A stretch of DNA of 60,372 nucleotides from Natrinema pallidum DSM 3751 (lineage in GTDB: Archaea; Halobacteriota; Halobacteria; Halobacteriales; Natrialbaceae): NCBI RefSeq assembly GCF_000337615.1, contig NZ_AOII01000026.1, forward strand, positions 1,406 to 61,777, written 5' to 3'. Position numbers and translations under genes: made by a program. The notes beneath the pieces are model-generated. The model did no database searches. It was given only the letters and a program-made list of their open reading frames with translations, and had not been told where the DNA came from. Below, in pieces: positions 51,230-60,268 of this stretch. How positions within the stretch are numbered: position 1 is the stretch's first letter; each line of letters starts with the position of its first letter.

Positions 51230-51730
51230 TCAGCCCGCCGGAGCGCGGCCGATCGCCAGCAGCAGTGACGTGAGCAACGCGACCGTGCCGGCGAGCAGGA
51301 ACGTCCGATTGACCCGCTCGTTTTTCGATTTGAACCAGTCGAGGGTCACGTGGACCCGCCAAACGGGCGCAAACGGGCTGATTCCCATCGGCGTCACGAC
51401 ATCGCCCGCGAGGTGAGCGAGGATACCGCAGGTCCCCACGACGAACCCGAACCCGAATCCGAACTCGCCACCGGAACCGAATCCCCAGCGAGCGACGAGT
51501 ATCGTTCCGGCACCGGCACCCAGACCGACCAGGAGGGCGAACCAGACGGTGTGCGTCGGCCCGCGGTGGTCGATCCACGGCAGCCCCTGATCGAAGTCGG
51601 GAAGGGTCGCCGCGGCGAGCGCCAGCACCGCCCCCCAGAGCGCCACCTCGAGCGAGTAGCCGGCGCTGATCGCGGGGAGGACGGGCGCGTACAGGAGCGC
51701 GTTGAATCCGGCGTGGCCGTCCCGGTACAT
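51230..51730 (-). CDS. YdjM/DUF457-type membrane hydrolase family protein
   Basis: This 166-residue protein has His/Asp motifs GHAGFNALLYAPVLPAI, ATLPDFDQGLPWIDHRGPTH and GILAHLAGDVVTPMGISPF. It is a paralogue of the gene at 50735, convergent with it (30 bp apart), so the two form a tail-to-tail pair. The ATG at 51730 (MYRDGHAG) is used because longer upstream frames overlap the flippase-like gene without conservation. The biochemical role is not established. Confidence 0.8.
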   Translation of the reverse strand: MYRDGHAGFNALLYAPVLPAISAGYSLEVALWGAVLALAAATLPDFDQGLPWIDHRGPTHTVWFALLVGLGAGAGTILVARWGFGSGGEFGFGFGFVVGTCGILAHLAGDVVTPMGISPFAPVWRVHVTLDWFKSKNERVNRTFLLAGTVALLTSLLLAIGRAPAG

Positions 51731-51788
51731 CGCAATCGGTCGTTCGCCCTCGGGGTTCCGGCGGGTTAACTGCTCGGGACCGACCCGC

Positions 51789-52808
51789 TCAGGTGACGGT
51801 CCGAATGCCGAACGCGGACACGGATGCGCCGCCGATGAGGATCGGCAGCCAGTAGAACGCGCCCCTGAAGAGCAGGACGGCCGCCGTGACGACCGACGCC
51901 GCGACACCCGTCGTCGGGACCAGCAGCGTGACGAACGCGGCTTCGATCCCACCGAGGCCGCCCGGGAGCGGGGCCGCACCGGCGATGTTCGCGAGCGGAA
52001 TCGCGAACAGCAGGACGTACACCGGGACGCTGTGCCCCAGGGCGGCAAACGCCGCCAGCAGCGCCGCGGCTTGGAAGAGCCACCCACACAGCGAGAGCCC
52101 GATGATCGCGCCGAGACGCCATCGGCTCGTCGCGATCCGCTCGATATTCTCGAAGAACCGCCCCATTCGGTCCGTCAGGTCGTCCTCGAGCGTCTCGGAA
52201 TCGATCCGCTCGAGGCCGAGTCGTCCGATACGGGGCGCGACGATGGCCGGGAGTCGCTCGATGAGCGTCTCCCGGGACCGCCAGACGAGCACCATCACGA
52301 TCGTGATGACACTGAGTAACACGACGGCCGACCCGACGGCCGTCTCGAGGCGGTCGCCGACGGCGGCGGTGGTCGCGTAGTAGCCGACGCCGACGAAGAC
52401 CAGCGAGATCGACGGGATGACGTTGAGGACGTCGACGCTGGCGATTCCGACGAGCCCGGTTTCGTATCGCGAGTCGGAGACTCGGGAGATGAGCAGCGCC
52501 GCGACCGGTTCACCGCCGGCCTGGCCGAACGGGGTGACGTTGTTGGCGAAGACGGCCCCGGCGTAGACGAAAAACGACTTGCCGAGCGGTATCTCGACGC
52601 CGAGCGTGGCGAGGACGGTTCGAAGCATCAGGCTCCAGGCGGCGAGCCAACAGATCGCGAGGCCGAACGTCGCCGCGACGAGGACGGGGTCGGCCGAGAG
52701 CAGCGCGTCGAGAATCGGGCGCGCACCAACGACGAAAAACAGGACGGCGAGGATCGCGATCGCTCCGAAGACGCCGATGAGAAACGCGCGCCGGTTTCGC
52801 TCGTCCAT
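51789..52808 (-). CDS. Flippase-like membrane protein (lysylphosphatidylglycerol synthase TM family)
   Basis: This 339-residue protein has about eight membrane helices and the pattern of UPF0104/LPG-synthase-TM proteins, for example AGAVFANNVTPFGQAGGEPV (residues 83-102) and PLANIAGAAPLPGGLGGIEA near the end. Such domains are linked to lipid or isoprenoid flipping, and in archaea also to N-glycosylation and glycolipid systems. No synthetase domain is attached. It is divergent from the adjacent sulfatase-like gene, in keeping with a surface glycan locus. Confidence 0.85.
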   Translation of the reverse strand: MDERNRRAFLIGVFGAIAILAVLFFVVGARPILDALLSADPVLVAATFGLAICWLAAWSLMLRTVLATLGVEIPLGKSFFVYAGAVFANNVTPFGQAGGEPVAALLISRVSDSRYETGLVGIASVDVLNVIPSISLVFVGVGYYATTAAVGDRLETAVGSAVVLLSVITIVMVLVWRSRETLIERLPAIVAPRIGRLGLERIDSETLEDDLTDRMGRFFENIERIATSRWRLGAIIGLSLCGWLFQAAALLAAFAALGHSVPVYVLLFAIPLANIAGAAPLPGGLGGIEAAFVTLLVPTTGVAASVVTAAVLLFRGAFYWLPILIGGASVSAFGIRTVT

Positions 52809-53067
52809 AGCTGATATGGATCATCGTCCGACTTGAAACGTCTGATCAGTGTCAGCCGTTCGTCGATCGGCTGACGGGCTCTCGGTCGAACTCGCTCCGA
52901 CGCCCGCGGTCGCTCGGCAAGCGCTGTAATCCGGGATTGTCACTCGAGCACGGGGAGCGACGGCGACCGCCGCGGATCAATGTTCCACTACGACGGAGTA
53001 CAAGCGGTTTGCACGCTGTACGTGCTCTATAACGAATTGCCGACCCGCCGAGTGCCCCAGTGGTCCG

Positions 53068-54744
53068 ATGACTGATTTCGCGCACCCGGGAGCGTCGTCT
53101 CCGCTCGCCAGCGACGGAGCCGACTCGCGGTCGACGGCTCGAGGACGCACAGCGGGCCGCGCGAGGCGAGGCGAGACGCCGCCGTCGAACGTCCTGTTCG
53201 TCGTCTTGGACACGGTCCGGAAGGACCACCTCGAGCCGTACGGATACGACCGGGAGACGACGCCGGTCCTTTCCCGGTTCGCCGCGGAGAGCACCGTCTT
53301 CGAGTCGGCGGTCGCGCCCGCCCCGTGGACGCTGCCGGTCCACGCCTCGCTGTTCACCGGGCGCTATCCGAGCCAGCACGGGGCCGATCAGGGAAGTCCG
53401 TACCTCGACGATGCGGCGACTCTCGCGTCGGTCCTGTCGGCCGCGGGGTACGAAACGGCGTGTTTCTCTTCGAACGCCTGGATCACGCCCTACACCGGTC
53501 TGACTGATGGGTTCGACGAACACGATTCGTTTTTCGAAGTCCTCCCTCGAGACGTGCTCTCCGGGCCGCTGGCCGGCGCATGGCGGGTCGTCAACGACAC
53601 CGACTATCTGCGCGAGTTGGCGTCGACGCTCGTCAGGCTCGGGGCGATGGCCCACGAGCGACTGGCCAGCGGCGACGGGGCCGACACGAAGACGCCGTCG
53701 GTCATCGATCGGACGACAGCGTTCATCGACGGCAGCGAGAGCGACCGCGGCTGGTTCGCGTTCATCAACCTGATGGACGCGCATTTGCCCTACTATCCGC
53801 CCGCGACGTATCGCGAGACGTTCGCGCCCGGCGTCGATCCGGACGCCGTCTGTCAGCACTCGAAGGAATACAACGCCGGCGTCCGCGAGATCGACGACGA
53901 GGAGTGGGCGGCCATTCGCGGGCTGTACGACGCCGAGATCGCCCACATGGACGCCGAACTCGGACGCCTGTTCGACTGGCTGCGCGCGACCGACCGGTGG
54001 GCGGAGACGGCGGTCATCGTCTGTTCGGACCACGGCGAACTCCACGGCGAACACGGTCTCTACGGCCACGAGTTCGCCCTCTACGATGAGTTGATCAACG
54101 TCCCGCTGCTGGTGAAACACCCTGCCCTCGAGGCCGGGCGGCGCGACGATCTCGTCGAATTGCTCGATCTCTATCACACGACCCTCGATGCGCTGGCCGT
54201 CGAGCCCATCGGGGTCGTCGGGTCCGGGACGGAAAACGGCCCCGTCGCCCGCGATCCGACGCGCTCGCTGCTCTCGAGCGAGTACAGGGCCGCCGACGAC
54301 GTCGCGGACCCGGACCCGGGCCAGCGAGCCGTCATCGACGGGCGCGACGGGGCCGAGTACGCGTTCGTGGAGTACGCCCGGCCGGTTATCGAACGCCACC
54401 ACTTGGAGCAGAAGGCCAGCGAGGCCGGCATCACGCTCCCGGCGGATCACCGGGCCTACTCGCGATTCCGGGCCGCGCGCAGCACCGACGGCAAATACGT
54501 CCGCGCGGATCTCGTCGCGGACGAAGGGTATCGGCTCGAAGACGATCCACGCGAGCAATCGCCGGTCGATCCGGCCGACGACGACATCGTCGCCGCGGCC
54601 GAGCAGGCGCTCGCCAGGTTCGAGGACGCCGTCGGCGGCGCGTGGGACGATCCGAGCGACCCGGCCGCCGACGAGTCGGACGCCTTCGCCGAGGCCGACG
54701 AGGCGACTCGGGATCGGCTGCGCGAACTCGGCTATCTCGAATGA
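53068..54744 (+). CDS. Sulfatase-like enzyme without the formylglycine Cys
   Basis: This 558-residue protein is of the alkaline-phosphatase/sulfatase superfamily. The metal-binding motifs are NVLFVVLDTVRKDHLEPYG (41-59), with Asp48, and CSDHGELHGEHGLYGHEF (about 320-340). The active-site stretch is APAPWTLPVHASLFTGRYPS, where Thr88-x-Pro90-x-His92 stands in place of the C/S-x-P-x-R formylglycine motif of true sulfatases. This suggests a phosphotransferase or phosphodiesterase rather than a sulfate ester hydrolase. No signal peptide is seen at the N-terminus, which is polar and basic (STARGRTAGRARRGE). It is upstream of a second superfamily member. Confidence 0.85.
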   Translation: MTDFAHPGASSPLASDGADSRSTARGRTAGRARRGETPPSNVLFVVLDTVRKDHLEPYGYDRETTPVLSRFAAESTVFESAVAPAPWTLPVHASLFTGRYPSQHGADQGSPYLDDAATLASVLSAAGYETACFSSNAWITPYTGLTDGFDEHDSFFEVLPRDVLSGPLAGAWRVVNDTDYLRELASTLVRLGAMAHERLASGDGADTKTPSVIDRTTAFIDGSESDRGWFAFINLMDAHLPYYPPATYRETFAPGVDPDAVCQHSKEYNAGVREIDDEEWAAIRGLYDAEIAHMDAELGRLFDWLRATDRWAETAVIVCSDHGELHGEHGLYGHEFALYDELINVPLLVKHPALEAGRRDDLVELLDLYHTTLDALAVEPIGVVGSGTENGPVARDPTRSLLSSEYRAADDVADPDPGQRAVIDGRDGAEYAFVEYARPVIERHHLEQKASEAGITLPADHRAYSRFRAARSTDGKYVRADLVADEGYRLEDDPREQSPVDPADDDIVAAAEQALARFEDAVGGAWDDPSDPAADESDAFAEADEATRDRLRELGYLE

Positions 54745-54867
54745 CCCGCCGTATCGATCGTCGGCGAAATACGGTGATTTCCGATAAATCGGCCGATTAG
54801 GGCGGTAGCAGTGACTTTCAAGAACCAATAAGAATACAGGGGTCGACTCGAAAGGTAGCCGCAACGA

Positions 54868-55734
54868 ATGGACGACCAGCACTTCCTCGAGTCGGAGTGG
54901 GATTACTGTCTGGTGCTGGATGCGTGTCGGTACGACGTGTTCAGCGAGGTGTACGACGAGTATCTCGACGGGGCCTTGGAGAAGCGCTGGAGTACGGGAT
55001 CCTCGACGCCGGAGTGGGCGTATCGGACCTTTACCGGCGAGCACGATATCGCGTACTTCTCGGGGAACCCCTTTATCAACGATCTCGGGATTCCGCTGAA
55101 CGAACTCAAGTGGGGTGCGAGTTGTGACTACGAGTGGTCGGCGTCGGAGCACATCAGCGACGTCTTCGACGTCTGGAAGTCCGGGTGGGACGACGACCTC
55201 GGAACGGTCCCGCCCGAGAGCCTCGCGGAGGCGTTCCGAAACAACCGCGAGGCCGTCGCGGAGGCCGACCGGACGGTCTTGCACTACATGCAGCCACACG
55301 CCCCCTACCTCTCCCGTGGGAAAGGGCAGAAACTCAAACAGATTCAGAAGGGGATCCGCAAACAGGAGGAAGTAGAGAAGGGAACGGACGGCGGCGACGA
55401 TAGTGGTGCGCTCTCATCGCTCGGCGACTCGATCCGGCCGAAAGTCGAGAACACGCTCGAGGGGAGCGAATTCGCGCAGAAGGCGGGCCTGTGGCTTGAA
55501 CTCGATCCGACCGAACTCGTCAAGAACGGCACGCGAGAGGCGGCGCTGGAACTCTACGAGGAGAACCTCCGGATCGCGCTCGAGTCCGTCGCCGACCTGG
55601 TCGAGGAACTGGACGGTCGCGTCGTCGTGACCGCCGACCACGGCGAGGCGTTCGGCGAAGAGGGTGTCTGGGAACACCACATCGAAACACACATTCCGCC
55701 GCTGATGGAGGTACCGTGGCTCGAAGTCGAGTAA
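54868..55734 (+). CDS. Second alkaline-phosphatase/sulfatase superfamily protein
   Basis: This 288-residue protein keeps the early metal motif YCLVLDACRYDVF (13-25), a GSSTPEWAYRTFTG stretch in the nucleophile position (Ser46/Thr47), VLHYMQPHAPYLSRG and VVVTADHGEAFGEEG with HH near the end. It is shorter than classical sulfatases. A charged coiled segment is inserted (about residues 155-185, KLKQIQKGIRKQEEVEKG). It is located between the larger sulfatase-like gene and two glycosyltransferases in the same direction, so it probably acts on the same glycan or its phosphate groups. The start GAATGGACG is preceded by AACG only. Confidence 0.78.
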   Translation: MDDQHFLESEWDYCLVLDACRYDVFSEVYDEYLDGALEKRWSTGSSTPEWAYRTFTGEHDIAYFSGNPFINDLGIPLNELKWGASCDYEWSASEHISDVFDVWKSGWDDDLGTVPPESLAEAFRNNREAVAEADRTVLHYMQPHAPYLSRGKGQKLKQIQKGIRKQEEVEKGTDGGDDSGALSSLGDSIRPKVENTLEGSEFAQKAGLWLELDPTELVKNGTREAALELYEENLRIALESVADLVEELDGRVVVTADHGEAFGEEGVWEHHIETHIPPLMEVPWLEVE

Positions 55735-55826
55735 GTCCCGCTCGGTCGGTCGGCGCGGCCGACCGCCGGTCCGGACCGAAACGCTCGCGCATCGGACGGT
55801 AATCGCATTCAGACAGGGGATCCGGG

Positions 55827-56810
55827 ATGAAGATCAGCCACTATTTCGAGTTCGAGGACCACGTCACCGGCGGCATTCACGAGTCCGTCGTCCACCAGCG
55901 GAAGATGCTGGATCGACTGGATCTCGAGTATACGGTCGAGCCGACGCTCGACGCCGACGTGTTCCACTGTAATCTCATGGGACCGCGCTCGGTCTGGTAC
56001 GCAAAGCGGGCCCGGTCGCGGGGCGTGCCCGTTGTCGCGAACACACACGTGACCGCGGAGGACTTCGGGGACAGTTTTCGGTTTACCAACGCCCTCGCGA
56101 AACCGCTGTCACCCTACCTCCGGTGGGCCTACGGGCTGGCCGACGCACTGGTCTGCCCGTCGGAGTACAATCGGGACCTCATCGAAACCTACACCGACGT
56201 GCCGACGACGGTCATCTCGAACGGCGTCGACCGGGAGAAACTCGAGGGGTTCGAGTCGCTCGAGACCGAGTACCGCGAGCGGTACGATCTCAGCCCGCCG
56301 ACCGTCTTCCTCGTCGGCCACGTCATCAAGCGCAAGGGTCTCGAGACGTTCGTCGAACTGGCGCGTCGGCTGCCGGCCCTCGACTTCGCGTGGTTCGGGC
56401 CGCTGGATCTCTCCCTGAAGGGACGCGAAACGACGAGCCTGATCGAGGACGCTCCGGATAACTGTACGTTCACCGGCTTCGTCGACGACATCCGCGGTGC
56501 GTACGCGGCGGGCGACATCTTCTGTTTTCCGACCCACGAGGAAAACGAGGGGATCGCGCTGCTGGAGGCGATGACCGCCGGCAAACCCCTCCTCATTCGG
56601 GATATCGAGACGTTCTCGTGGCTCGAGGACGGCGAGGACTGTCTGAAAGTTGCCGACGCGGGAGCGGACGGGTTCGCGGATGCGCTCGAGCGACTCAAGG
56701 ATCCGGCGCTCCGGAACCGGCTCGGAACGAACGCCGCCCGCCGCAGCGAGGCGTTCTCGCTGTCGACGGTCGCGAACCGATATCAGTCGCTGTACGACGA
56801 GGTGTGCTGA
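55827..56810 (+). CDS. GT4-family glycosyltransferase
   Basis: This 327-residue protein has a GT-B fold. The C-terminal donor domain shows VFLVGHVIKRKGLETFVELA (about 158-177) and the E-x7-E type motif EENEGIALLEAMTAGKP (about 237-253). The N-terminal acceptor part begins MKISHYFEFEDHVTGGIHES. It transfers a sugar from a nucleotide donor to an acceptor on the cytoplasmic face. Its stop directly abuts the ATG of the next gene (TGA, ATG), so both glycosyltransferases are translated together. Confidence 0.9.
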   Translation: MKISHYFEFEDHVTGGIHESVVHQRKMLDRLDLEYTVEPTLDADVFHCNLMGPRSVWYAKRARSRGVPVVANTHVTAEDFGDSFRFTNALAKPLSPYLRWAYGLADALVCPSEYNRDLIETYTDVPTTVISNGVDREKLEGFESLETEYRERYDLSPPTVFLVGHVIKRKGLETFVELARRLPALDFAWFGPLDLSLKGRETTSLIEDAPDNCTFTGFVDDIRGAYAAGDIFCFPTHEENEGIALLEAMTAGKPLLIRDIETFSWLEDGEDCLKVADAGADGFADALERLKDPALRNRLGTNAARRSEAFSLSTVANRYQSLYDEVC

Positions 56811-57908
56811 ATGAAAATCGGCTTCTTTACTGACAGCTATTTTCCCGAGATAGACGGCGTAACGTATACGATCAAACTCTGGCGCGAGGAGTTAGAACGG
56901 AAGGGCCACGAGGTGTACGTCGTCTATCCGGACGGCGACTACGAGCCCGGCGATCGCGAGTTCCCCGTCAGATCGCTGCCGAACCCGTTCTACGCCGGCT
57001 ACCGAATCCCGCTCGCCAGACGGACCTCGACGCTCCCCGACCTCGATGTCGTCCACTGTCACGGCCCCGCACCGATCGGCATCCTCGGCCGGTACTACGC
57101 CTGGAAACACGATCTGCCGACGATCTACACGCATCACACGCCCCTCGAGGAGTACTTCCACCAGAGCATCAAACTCGAGTCGGTCGCGGGGCTGCTCTCG
57201 AAGCTGTACGTCCCCGGTGAGAACGCCTTCCTCCGGAGTTTCGACGTCGTGACCGCGTCGACGGAGCGGATCGAGCGCGACGTCGAACACGTCCAGCTCC
57301 CGGTCGGGATCGATATGGATTTCTTCCAGCCCACCGCGGAGGATTGGTATCCCGACCGGACCGTCATCGGCTACAGCGGCCGGCTCAGCATGGAGAAAAA
57401 CGTCAACGAGATCCTCCGGGCCGCCGAAAAGCTCCCGGCGTACGACTTCGTCATCGTCGGCGAGGGCCCGTACCGCGACTCCCTCGAGCGGGCAGCACCG
57501 GACAACGTCGAACTTCGGGACTTCCTCCCCCGCGAGGAGCTGCCGACGTTTTACTCCTCAATCGATACCTTCGTCACCGCCTCGACCGCCGATACGCTCG
57601 GCCTCTCGACGCTCGAGGCGAACGCCTGCGGGACGCCAGTCGCGGCCACCGACGCGCCGCCGTTCGACCGAACGATCGGCACCGACAACGGCGAGCGCTT
57701 CGCGTACGGCGATCTCGGTTCGATGGTCGAAGCCATCGAGACCTGTTTGGCGACCGACCGCGAGACCAGGGCGGCCGTCGAACGCTACTCCGTGGGGTAC
57801 ACCATGGACCACCTCGAGCAACTGTATCACAACGTACCGCTCTCGAGGGACGAGGCGGCGACGGACGTCGAGAGTCCGTGGCGGTTCTCCGAGGAAGAGC
57901 GGAGCTAA
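56811..57908 (+). CDS. GT4-family glycosyltransferase (glycolipid type)
   Basis: This 365-residue protein has a GT-B fold with the N-terminal glycine loop region MKIGFFTDSYFPEIDGVTYT and the HCHGPAPIGILG motif (about residues 83-94). The donor domain has VIGYSGRLSMEKNVNEILRA (about 184-203) and DTLGLSTLEANACGTPVAAT (about 261-280). Close relatives glucosylate diacylglycerol or similar lipids, so a glycolipid or lipid-linked glycan product is plausible. The acidic tail is haloarchaeal. Confidence 0.9.
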   Translation: MKIGFFTDSYFPEIDGVTYTIKLWREELERKGHEVYVVYPDGDYEPGDREFPVRSLPNPFYAGYRIPLARRTSTLPDLDVVHCHGPAPIGILGRYYAWKHDLPTIYTHHTPLEEYFHQSIKLESVAGLLSKLYVPGENAFLRSFDVVTASTERIERDVEHVQLPVGIDMDFFQPTAEDWYPDRTVIGYSGRLSMEKNVNEILRAAEKLPAYDFVIVGEGPYRDSLERAAPDNVELRDFLPREELPTFYSSIDTFVTASTADTLGLSTLEANACGTPVAATDAPPFDRTIGTDNGERFAYGDLGSMVEAIETCLATDRETRAAVERYSVGYTMDHLEQLYHNVPLSRDEAATDVESPWRFSEEERS

Positions 57909-58187
57909 ACCCCGTCCCCGACGGTGTTCGGGTCCATCCCAAGCCGGTCTGCAGTGGAGACCGACCGTCTGCACCGGAGAAGCGACGACGGTATCGCCAG
58001 CTCCGGAGGATCGGTCGTAACTGCCCCTCCATCGGAGCGGTCGTTCCCGGAGTCGAATCCGCTTTTTCGGTCGCCGGGCTTTCGGTGCCGACGATCCCTC
58101 GTCAGTGAACCTGTCCGCCGAGTCACATTCCCGTCCGAGAATCGAACCAGAACGACATAGATACCGAGGTACGTCATCTCGCATACG

Positions 58188-58772
58188 ATGAAACGGACGA
58201 GATACCTGCTTGCTATCGGAGTGACCGCGCTAGTGCTGCTCAGCGCCGTCGGGCCGGCCGTGGCTCACGAAACCCAAGACGTCGCCGGGAACGACGTGAC
58301 CTTCGGCGGGGCGGACGAGCCGTTGGTCACCGGCGAGCGAATGTGGCTCGAGTTCGAAATCGTCGACGCGGAGACGGGCGACCCGGTCGAGAACGTCTCC
58401 GAGAACCTGACCGTCTCGGTCCAGTTGGAGGGTCACGAGAAGACGGCCCTCGAGAGCAGCGAAAAGTACGGCGAGCCGGGCGTCTACGAAGCGCCGGTCG
58501 TCTTCACCGAGGCGGGCGACTACGTCGTCCACTTGGAAGGGACCATCGACGGGGAAGCGGTTCACACGCACTTCGAGAAAACGGTCGACGACCGCGCCGC
58601 CCTGGAGTATCCGGGTGCCGATGCTCAGTCCAGCGCCACCAGTGACGAATCACAGCCCGACGGGAACGGAACGCAGTCGGCCAGCTTCGCATCGGCGACC
58701 ACCACTGCCGTCGCCGTCGGCGTCGTCGGGATCGCAGCGGCAGGCGTGGTGCTCCTCCGTCGCCGGCGATAA
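58188..58772 (+). CDS. Exported, membrane-anchored protein, YtkA-like
   Basis: This 194-residue protein has a cleavable signal peptide (YLLAIGVTALVLLSAVGPAVAHE). A beta-sandwich domain (about 30-135; FTEAGDYVVHLEGTIDGEAV segment) follows. A Ser/Gln/Asn-rich linker leads to a C-terminal anchor helix (TTAVAVGVVGIAAAGVVLLRR). The mature protein begins with HE, and a second HTHFE occurs near residue 125, so copper or other metal binding is conceivable as in YtkA or CopC folds. It is not in an operon with the glycosyltransferases. Confidence 0.7.
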   Translation: MKRTRYLLAIGVTALVLLSAVGPAVAHETQDVAGNDVTFGGADEPLVTGERMWLEFEIVDAETGDPVENVSENLTVSVQLEGHEKTALESSEKYGEPGVYEAPVVFTEAGDYVVHLEGTIDGEAVHTHFEKTVDDRAALEYPGADAQSSATSDESQPDGNGTQSASFASATTTAVAVGVVGIAAAGVVLLRRRR

Positions 58773-58902
58773 CGCCGGGTCGGTCGGTTCGTCGCCGGGG
58801 TGGTGACCTGTTCCGGCTCCGATCGATGTCCCGTCAGTGCCCTGGCGCTGGCGGTGCGTTGCCAGTTAGCACTTATATGGATCGCTGGGCTCTAGTGTCG
58901 GT

Positions 58903-58968
58903 GTGACATCCTCGCCCGCCGTAAACGGCGGGGCTTCCTACAAGGGAAGCCTCGCGTCGAGGGAGGTT
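58903..58968 (-). mobile_element. Right end of the tnpB element with guide-RNA hairpin
   Basis: Just downstream of the tnpB stop, the plus strand reads GTGACATCCTCG, then the hairpin CCCGCCG-TAAA-CGGCGGG (58915-58932), then GGCTTCC and GGAGGTTTCAGGACTG. This is the typical haloarchaeal IS200/IS605 tnpB right end, from which the RNA that guides TnpB (omega RNA, reRNA) is expected to be made on the minus strand. The guide would be the flanking DNA beyond 58903. The same block occurs at 3766-3850. Confidence 0.75.
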
Positions 58969-60210
58969 TCAGGACTGAAACGCCGCAAGCGTCGTTTGTC
59001 GGGATTGCCGACTCGGCGTGCGGTGTCCTGTGGCCGTGTCACAACGGCTCCCATTCCGTGGCGAGTCATCGCCCGCCGATTTCCAAGGCAGGCTCTCTCC
59101 CCACGGATCAAAGCGACCGGCGATGTTCGCGGCCGCGTTGATATCTGCTTGGTACTCCGTAACCCAACACTCGCTGTTCGTACACTTGAACTCGGCTTGC
59201 GACCCACGAGAACCGATGTGCCCGCACTCGTGGCACGTCTGACTCGTGTAGCGCGGATTCACGAACTCGACCGGGATGCCGGCGTCGAGGGCCTTGTCCT
59301 CAATGCGGTCGGTGAGTCGGGCGAACGCCCACGAGTGCAAGCGTCGGTTCATGTACGTGCCGTAATCAAGGTTCTCGCGGATGTACGAGAGGTCCTCGAG
59401 TACGATCACCGGATCTTCGAAGGACTCGGCGTACTTGACGGCTTCGCGAGACGCTTTCTCGACGATATCGGTCAAGGCGTTCTGGTAGTGTTCGAAACGT
59501 TCGTCCACACGCCACTGCTCGACGTCACGCTCCTGAAGGCGCTTCAGGGTCGTGTACATCTCTTTGCGGAGGTGTCGCGCACGGCCGCCGTCGTAGATGT
59601 ACGGTTGGGTTGGAGTGTCGTTCTGACAGGCACAGCCCGTCAGAAGCTTGGACTCGCCGATATCGAAGCCGATTCGAGTCGGGTCGTCCGGCGTCTCTGG
59701 TTCGGCCACGTCGTACTCGACGGTGACGTGAAGCACCCAGTTCGTTCGGTGCTGTTGCAGTCGGAACTCGCCGACCGACACGTCGCCGTTGAGCAGATCG
59801 AACCACAGCGATTCCTGCTCGGGGTTAATTCGAAGTGGAATCCAGAACGCGTTGCCACGTCCAGCCTGTGGAACGCGCCAACAGAACTCGTACGCACGCT
59901 CGTCGGAGTGATCGATTCGGAAGCCACGGTTCGTGAATCGAACCGGGTGGTCGTCCCCGAGTTCCGACGCGTTGTACGTCCGGCGGAGTTGTGGGACGTA
60001 GCTCTTGAGCGCGTCCTTGGCGTAGGACGTGAGCGTGTACGGCGTGACGATATCGTTGACTGCGTTCTGCGTATCCGCGCCACTCTCGAAGGCATCCTCA
60101 AGGGCACGGCGGTAAGTCGCCACAGTGCGCTCGAGACGTTGCTCTTTGCCCGTAGTGGGTGGCGCGAGAGTAGCTTCGAGCGTTTTCGTGGCGGTAGTTT
60201 CAGCGACCAT
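58969..60210 (-). CDS. tnpB: RNA-guided endonuclease TnpB family protein
   Basis: This 413-residue protein of IS200/IS605-type elements has a RuvC-like nuclease with Asp183 (GFDIGESKLL), Glu272 (IVLEDLSYIRENL) and Asp356 (EYQADINAAANIAGRF). A zinc finger with C326, C329, C343 and C348 lies between them. TnpB cuts DNA using an RNA derived from the element's right end and favours retention of the element; TnpA performs transposition but is not visible here. The ATG at 60210 (MVAETTATKT) is preferred over a longer frame to 60336, which crosses the divergent gene. All catalytic residues are intact, so it may be active. Confidence 0.93.
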   Translation of the reverse strand: MVAETTATKTLEATLAPPTTGKEQRLERTVATYRRALEDAFESGADTQNAVNDIVTPYTLTSYAKDALKSYVPQLRRTYNASELGDDHPVRFTNRGFRIDHSDERAYEFCWRVPQAGRGNAFWIPLRINPEQESLWFDLLNGDVSVGEFRLQQHRTNWVLHVTVEYDVAEPETPDDPTRIGFDIGESKLLTGCACQNDTPTQPYIYDGGRARHLRKEMYTTLKRLQERDVEQWRVDERFEHYQNALTDIVEKASREAVKYAESFEDPVIVLEDLSYIRENLDYGTYMNRRLHSWAFARLTDRIEDKALDAGIPVEFVNPRYTSQTCHECGHIGSRGSQAEFKCTNSECWVTEYQADINAAANIAGRFDPWGESLPWKSAGDDSPRNGSRCDTATGHRTPSRQSRQTTLAAFQS

Positions 60211-60268
60211 TCGACAGTACAGGCTACGATCGCAACCCACATAAACCACACGGATAGTACACGTATGT

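Noticed and set aside
52852-55299. 815-residue antisense ORF over the two sulfatase-like genes
   Set aside because: It is a shadow frame; the opposite strand carries well-conserved metal motifs.
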